Assembly (NCBI GenBank): GCA_022605955.1
Contig: JAKCOZ010000221.1
Location: 124,001 to 188,000 of the forward strand
Direction of reading: 5' to 3'
DNA length: 64,000 nucleotides
Origin: Rallus limicola
Taxonomy: Eukaryota > Chordata > Aves > Gruiformes > Rallidae
A model generated the notes under the pieces. The model had not been told where the DNA came from and made no database searches. It worked only from the letters and a program-made list of their open reading frames with translations. Numbering within the stretch: position 1 is the stretch's first letter; each line of letters opens with the position of its first letter. Below are positions 58,273 to 64,000 of this stretch, in pieces. Position numbers and translations under genes: made by a program.

Positions 58273-59503
58273 TTGCCTTTCAGGCCTAGCTTCTTTACTT
58301 TGGGAGATATTGCTGGACACTTAGCATGTTTTTAACTGCAGTCTGCTAGGGCCGAGAAAAGCACCGTAGGAGGTTCCAGGCATGTTCCCTCTTTCCAGGC
58401 AAAGGAAAAGGCTGAGAGCCAAAGTGACAGGGTCTGCTCGGGTGTCCTGTTAGGAGGTTTCAGACAAGCTATGCCTTTCAGGCCTAGCTTCTTTACTTTG
58501 GGAGTTATTGCTGGACGTTTAGCATATTTTGAGCTGCAGTCTGCTAGGGCCGAGAAAAGCACCGTAGGAGGTTCCATGCATGTTCCCTCTTTCCAAGCAA
58601 AGGAAAAAGCTGAGAGCCAAAGTGAAAGGTTTTGCTCATGTGTCCTGTTAGGAGGTTTCAGACAAGCTATGCCTTTCAGGCCTAGCTTCTTTACTTTGGG
58701 AGTTATTGCTGGACGTTTAGCATGTTTTGAACTGCAGTCTGCTAGGGCCGAGAAAAGCACCGTAGGAGGTTCCAGGCATGTTCCCTCTTTCCAGGCAAAG
58801 GAAAAGGCTGAGAGCCAAAGTGACAGGGGCTGCTCGTGTGTCCTGTTAGGAGGTTTCAGACAAGCTATGCCTTTCAGGCCTAGCTTCTTTACTTTGGGAG
58901 TTATTGCTGGACGTTTAGCATGTTTTGTACTGCAGTCTGCTAGGGCTGAGAAAAGCACCGTAGGAGGTTCCAGGCATGTTCCCTCTTTCCAGGCAAAGGA
59001 AAATGCTGAGAACCAAAGTGACAGGGGCTGCTCATGTGTCATGTTAGGAGGTTTCAGACAAGCTATGCCTTTCAGGCCTAGCTTCTTTACTTTGGGAGTT
59101 ATTGCTGGACGTTTAGCATGTTTTGAACTGCAGTCTGCTAGGGCCGAGAAAAGCACCGTAGGAGGTTCCAGGCATGTTCCCTCTTTCCAGGCAAAGGAAA
59201 AGGCTGAGAGCCAAAGTGACAGGGGCTGCTCGTGTGTCCTGTTAGGAGGTTTCAGACAAGCTATGCCTTTCAGGCCTAGCTTCTTTACTTTGGGAGTTAT
59301 TGCTGGACGTTTAGCATGTTTTGAACTGCAGTCTGCTAGGGCCGAGAAAAGCACCGTAGGAGGTTCCAGGCATGTTCCCTCTTTCCAGGCAAAGGAAAAG
59401 GCTGAGAGCCAAAGTGACAGGGTCTGCTCGTGTGTCCTGTTAGGAGGTTTCAGACAAGCTATGCCTTTCAGGCCTAGCTTGTCTGAAACCTCCTAACAGG
59501 ACA
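58273..59503 (+). repeat. Marker-monomer block, copy 3 (mosaic)
   Basis: Offset 1584 bp (eight monomers) from copy 2 and sharing its TTCCATGCATG. Its right half (GGGGC, ordinary, junction 25) matches copy 1 instead. It is therefore a recombinant of the two types. Confidence 0.9.
59433..59503 (+). repeat. Hairpin junction 25 (perfect arms)
   Basis: Both 29-bp arms match exactly. The next block has 5 monomers. Confidence 0.97.
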
Positions 59504-60469
59504 AGCTATGCCTTTCATGCCTAGCTTCTTTACTTTGGGAGTTATTGCTGGACGTTTAGCATGTTTTGAACTGCAGTCTGCTAGGGCCGAGAAAAGCACC
59601 GTAGGAGGTTCCAGGCATGTTCCCTCTTTCCAGGCAAAGGAAAAGGCTGAGAGCCAAAGTGACAGCGTCTGCTCGTGTGTCCTGTTAGGAGGTTTCAGAC
59701 AAGCTATGCCTTTCAGGCCTAGCTTCTTTACTTTGGGAGTTATTGCTGGACGTTTAGCATGTTTTGAACTGCAGTCTGCTAGGGCCGAGAAAAGCACCGT
59801 AGGAGGTTCCAGGCATGTTCCCTCTTTCCAGGCAAAGGAAAAGGCTGAGAGCCAAAGTGACAGGGTCTGCTCGTGTGTCCTGTTAGGAGGTTTCAGACAA
59901 GCTATGCCTTTCAGGCCTAGCTTCTTTACTTTGGGAGTTATTGCTGGACGTTTAGCATGTTTTGAGCTGCAGTCTGCTAGGGCCGAGAAAAGCACCGTAG
60001 GAGGTTCCAGGCATGTTCCCTCTTTCCAGGCAAAGGAAAAGGCTGAGAGCCAAAGTGACAGGGGCTGCTCGTGTGTCCTGTTAGGAGGTTTCAGACAAGC
60101 TATGCCTTTCAGGCCTAGCTTCTTTACTTTGGGAGTTATTGCTGGACGTTTAGCATGTTTTGAACTGCAGTCTGCTAGGGCCGAGAAAAGCACCGTAGGA
60201 GGTTCCAGGCATGTTCCCTCTTTCCAGGCAAAGGAAAAGGCTGAGAGCCAAAGTGACAGCGTCTGCTCGTGTGTCCTGTTAGGAGGTTTCAGACAAGCTA
60301 TGCCTTTCAGGCCTAGCTTCTTTACTTTGGGAGTTATTGCTGGACGTTTAGCATGTTTTGAACTGCAGTCTGCTAGGGCCGAGAAAAGCACCGTAGGAGG
60401 TTCCAGGCATGTTCCCTCTTTCCAGGCAAAGGAAAAGGCTGAGAGCCAAAGTGACAGGGTCTGCTCGTG

Positions 60470-60540
60470 TGTCCTGTTAGGAGGTTTCAGACAAGCTATG
60501 CCTTTCAGGCCTAGCTTGTCTGAAACCTCCTAACAGGACA
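60470..60540 (+). repeat. Hairpin junction 26 (perfect arms)
   Basis: Both 29-bp arms match exactly. The next block has 17 monomers (60545-63957). Confidence 0.97.
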
Positions 60541-63500
60541 AGCTATGCCTTTCATGCCTAGCTTCTTTACTTTGGGAGTTATTGCTGGACGTTTAGCATG
60601 TTTTGAACTGCAGTCTGCTAGGGCCGAGAAAAGCACCGTAGGAGGTTCCAGGCATGTTCCCTCTTTCCAGGCAAAGGAAAAGGCTGAGAGCCAAAGTGAC
60701 AGCGTCTGCTCGTGTGTCCTGTTAGGAGGTTTCAGACAAGCTATGCCTTTCAGGCCTAGCTTCTTTACTTTGGGAGTTATTGCTGGACGTTTAGCATGTT
60801 TTGAACTGCAGTCTGCTAGGGCCGAGAAAAGCACCGTAGGAGGTTCCAGGCATGTTCCCTCTTTCCAGGCAAAGGAAAAGGCTGAGAGCCAAAGTGACAG
60901 CGTCTGCTCGTGTGTCCTGTTAGGAGGTTTCAGACAAGCTATGCCTTTCAGGCCTAGCTTCTTTACTTTGGGAGTTATTGCTGGACGTTTAGCATGTTTT
61001 GAACTGCAGTCTGCTAGGGCCGAGAAAAGCACCGTAGGAGGTTCCAGGCATGTTCCCTCTTTCCAGGCAAAGGAAAAGGCTGAGAGCCAAAGTGACAGGG
61101 TCTGCTTGTGTGTCCTGTTAGGAGGTTTCAGACAAGCTATGCCTTTCAGGCCTAGCTTCTTTACTTTGGGAGTTATTGCTGGACGTTTAGCATGTTTTGA
61201 GCTGCAGTCTGCTAGGGCCGAGAAAAGCACCGTAGGAGGTTCCAGGCATGTTCCCTCTTTCCAGGCAAAGGAAAAGGCTGAGAGCCAAAGTGACAGGGGC
61301 TGCTCGTGTGTCCTGTTAGGAGGTTTCAGACAAGCTATGCCTTTCAGGCCTAGCTTCTTTACTTTGGGAGTTATTGCTGGACGTTTAGCATGTTTTGAAC
61401 TGCAGTCTGCTAGGGCCGAGAAAAGCACCGTAGGAGGTTCCAGGCATGTTCCCTCTTTCCAGGCAAAGGAAAAGGCTGAGAGCCAAAGTGACAGCGTCTG
61501 CTCGTGTGTCCTGTTAGGAGGTTTCAGACAAGCTATGCCTTTCAGGCCTAGCTTCTTTACTTTGGGAGTTATTGCTGGACGTTTAGCATGTTTTGAACTG
61601 CAGTCTGCTAGGGCCGAGAAAAGCACCGTAGGAGGTTCCAGGCATGTTCCCTCTTTCCAGGCAAAGGAAAAGGCTGAGAGCCAAAGTGACAGGGGCTGCT
61701 CGTGTGTCCTGTTAGGAGGTTTCAGACAAGCTATGCCTTTCAGGCCTAGCTTCTTTACTTTGGGAGTTATTGCTGGACGTTTAGCATGTTTTGAACTGCA
61801 GTCTGCTAGGGCCGAGAAAAGCACCGTAGGAGGTTCCAGGCATGTTCCCTCTTTCCAGGCAAAGGAAAAGGCTGAGAGCCAAAGTCACAGGGTCTACTTG
61901 TGTGTCCTGTTAGGAGGTTTCAGACAAGCTATGCCTTTCAGGCCTAGCTTCTTTACTTTGGGAGTTATTGCTGGACGTTTAGCATGTTTTGAGCTGCAGT
62001 CTGCTAGGGCCGAGAAAAGCACCGTAGGAGGTTCCAGGCATGTTCCCTCTTTCCAGGCAAAGGAAAAGGCTGAGAGCCAAAGTGACAGGGGCTGCTCGTG
62101 TGTCCTGTTAGGAGGTTTCAGACAAGCTATGCCTTTCAGGCCTAGCTTCTTTACTTTGGGAGTTATTGCTGGACGTTTAGCATGTTTTGAATTGCAGTCT
62201 GCTCGGTCCGAGAAAAGCACCGTAGGAGGTTCCAGGCATGTTCCCTCTTTCCAGGCAAAGGAAAAGGCTGAGAGCCAAAGTGACAGGGGCTGCTCGTGTG
62301 TCCTGTTAGGAGGTTTCAGACAAGCTATGCCTTTCAGGCCTAGCTTCTTTACTTTGGGAGTTATTGCTGGATGTTTAGCATGTTTTGAACTGCAGTCTGC
62401 TAGGGCTGAGAAAAGCACCGTAGGAGGTTCCAGGCATGTTCCCTCTTTCCAGGCAAAGGAAAAGGCTGAGAGCCAAAGTGACAGGGGCTGCTCGTGTGTC
62501 CTGTTAGGAGGTTTCAGATAAGCTATGCCTTTCAGGCCTAGCTTCTTTACTTTGGGAGTTATTGCTGGACGTTTAGCATGTTTTGATCTGCAGTCTGCTA
62601 GGGCCGAGAAAAGCACCGTAGGAGGTTCCAGGCATGTTCCCTCTTTCCAGGCAAAGGAAAAGGCTGAGAGCCAAAGTGACAGGGTCTGCTTGTGTGTCCT
62701 GTAAGGAGGTTTCAGACAAGCTATGCCTTTCAGGCCTAGCTTCTTTACTTTGGGAGTTATTGCTGGACGTTTAGCATGTTTTGAGCTGCAGTCTGCTAGG
62801 GCCGAGAAAAGCACCGTAGGAGGTTCCAGGCATGTTCCCTCTTTCCAGGCAAAGGAAAAGGCTGAGAGCCAAAGTGACAGGGGCTGCTCGTGTGTCCTGT
62901 TAGGAGGTTTCAGACAAGCTATGCCTTTCAGGCCTAGCTTCTTTACTTTGGGAGTTATTGCTGGACGTTTAGCATGTTTTGAACTGCAGTCTTCTAGTGC
63001 CGAGAAAAGCACCGTAGGAGGTTCCAGGCATGTTCCCTCTTTCCAGGCAAAGGAAAAGGCTGAGAGCCAAAGTGACAGGGGCTGCTCGTGTGTCCTGTTA
63101 GGAGGTTTCAGACAAGCTATGCCTTTCAGGCCTAGCTTCTTTACTTTGGGAGTTATTGCTGGACGTTTAGCATGTTTTGAACTGCAGTCTGCTAGGGCCG
63201 AGAAAAGCACCGTAGGAGGTTCCAGGCATGTTCCCTCTTTCCAGGCAAAGGAAAAGGCTGAGAGCCAAAGTGACAGGGGCTGCTCGTGTGTCCTGTTAGG
63301 AGGTTTCAGACAAGCTATGCCTTTCAGTCCTAGCTTCTTTACTTTGGGAGTTATTGCTGGACGTTTAGCATGTTTTGAACTGCAGTCTGCTAGGGCCGAG
63401 AAAAGCACCGTAGGAGGTTCCAGGCATGTTCCCTCTTTCCAGGCAAAGGAAAAGGCTGAGAGCCAAAGTGACAGGGGCTGCTCGTGTGTCCTGTTAGGAG

Positions 63501-63882
63501 GTTTCAGATAAGCTATGCCTTTCAGGCCTAGCTTCTTTACTTTGGGAGTTATTGCTGGACGTTTAGCATGTTTTGAACTGCAGTCTGCTAGGGCCGAGAA
63601 AAGCACCGTAGGAGGTTCCAGGCATGTTCTCTCTTTCCAGGCAAAGGAAAAGGCTGAGAGCCAAAGTGACAGGGTCTGCTCGTGTGTCCTGTTAGGAGGT
63701 TTCAGACAAGCTATGCCTTTCAGGCCTAGCTTCTTTACTTCGGGAGTTATTGCTGGACGTTTAGCATGTTTTGAACTGCAGTCTGCTAGGGCCGAGAAAA
63801 GCACCGTAGGAGGTTCCAGGCATGTTCCCTCTTTCCAGGCAAAGGAAAAGGCTGAGAGCCAAAGTGACAGGGTCTGCTCGTG

Positions 63883-63953
63883 TGTCCTGTTAGGAGGTTT
63901 CAGACAAGCTACGCCTTTCAGGCCTAGCTTGTCTGAAACCTCTTAACAGGACA
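63883..63953 (+). repeat. Hairpin junction 27
   Basis: One right-arm change (ACCTCTTAACAGG) and one loop change (GCTACGCC). The T-variant monomer start at 63958 follows and runs off the window end. Confidence 0.96.
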
Positions 63954-64000
63954 AGCTATGCCTTTCATGCCTAGCTTCTTTACTTTGGGAGTTATTGCTG

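Larger units (their letters stand above)
1..64000 (+). repeat. 198-bp tandem satellite array with higher-order structure
   Basis: The entire window is made of about 317 head-to-tail copies of a 198-bp monomer, all in one orientation. Landmarks, counted from the A of ATGCCTTTCAGGCC as position 1: AGGCCT (StuI-type) at 10-15, GGACGTTTAGCATG near 43-56, CTGCAG (PstI-type) at 64-69, GCACCGTAGGAGGTTCCAGG at about 89-108, a purine-rich stretch at about 125-160, and TTAGGAGGTTTCAGACAAGC at 178-197. Consensus G+C is 99 of 198. Neighbouring monomers differ by few substitutions. Combinations of variants recur at multi-monomer spacing, which is the mark of higher-order repeats (HORs). A 47-bp extra segment occurs 27 times. 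Six shared 1-bp insertions (5239, 8700, 9889, 14340, 23533, 25561) and three shared 1-bp deletions (near 43343, 47547, 48932) complete the length balance. No unique sequence or transposon interrupts it. A eukaryotic heterochromatic satellite is inferred; family and species are not recognised. Confidence 0.98.

Noticed and set aside
63733..63750. CENP-B-like motif around ACTTCGGGAG
   Set aside because: A single-monomer point change (T to C) creates TTCGGG here. The spacing and the second half of a CENP-B box are missing.
118..63946. Long open reading frames on both strands, up to 1397 codons
   Set aside because: The 198-bp period equals 66 codons, so a stop-free consensus frame extends automatically on each strand. 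Junctions and 1-bp indels break the frames, stops occur at random, and there is no start context, splice pattern or recognisable protein family.
1..64000. CRISPR array
   Set aside because: The repeats are contiguous 198-bp units with no unique spacers. The 47-bp segment is constant and derived from the monomer.
1..64000. Ribosomal spacer or tRNA/5S gene arrays
   Set aside because: No rRNA, 5S or tRNA-like box or fold is recognisable in the monomer, and no gene interrupts 64 kb.
1..64000. Match to a named satellite family or species
   Set aside because: I do not recognise the monomer. Naming a family would be a guess; a search of satellite libraries would decide it.

Overview
The whole 64-kb window is one uninterrupted tandem satellite array. 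I see no protein-coding gene, RNA gene, transposon or unique sequence. The unit is a 198-bp monomer with a consensus of about 50% G+C, repeated head to tail in one orientation. With position 1 set at the A of ATGCCTTTCAGGCC, the window opens at monomer position 82 and closes at position 43. It holds about 317 monomers. The length balances exactly: 313 monomers and 26 extra 47-bp segments, plus six 1-bp insertions and minus three 1-bp deletions, account for the 63,199 bp between the first and last post-junction monomer starts. Such an array points to constitutive heterochromatin of a eukaryote (centromeric, pericentromeric, subtelomeric or sex/B chromosome). I do not recognise the satellite family and cannot name the organism.

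The array is punctuated 27 times by the same 47-bp extra segment. It contains an inverted copy of the preceding 3' end of the monomer, so each junction is a 71-bp near-perfect hairpin with 29-bp arms. Eleven of the 27 have perfectly matching 29-bp arms. Every monomer directly after a junction carries the same G-to-T change at monomer position 11 (TTTCATGCC instead of TTTCAGGCC). Twelve other monomers carry this change without a junction and look like places where the 47 bp was lost or never gained. Junctions divide the array into blocks of 4 to 35 monomers. They are dense on the left (19 in the first 32.7 kb) and sparse in the middle (6 between 32.7 and 60 kb).

Layout: 0.1-4.1 kb, short blocks sharing a three-monomer end; 4.1-14.4 kb and 22.8-25.6 kb, repeated copies of a five-monomer higher-order block with an ATTGCTATACG variant and, in most copies, a shared 1-bp insertion; 14.6-17.2 kb, thirteen almost identical monomers; 17.2-34 kb, mixed blocks including 1235-bp and 1433-bp tandem duplications; 32.7-39.6 kb, a 35-monomer run with no junction; 36-47.6 kb, a three-copy multi-monomer block; 47.5-50.2 kb, a 1385-bp tandem duplication; 53.8-59.5 kb, three mosaic copies of a block with a TTG/ACACTTAGC marker monomer; 55.4-61.5 kb, a local burst of a GACAGCGTC variant.

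Long open reading frames run through both strands only because 198 is divisible by three and the consensus lacks stops in one frame of each strand. They are not annotated as genes. The most interesting feature is the recurring hairpin junction. Its sequence shows how it could have formed (fold-back priming at a palindrome present in every monomer, then return at a GACA microhomology) and how it can be removed exactly (28-bp flanking direct repeats).
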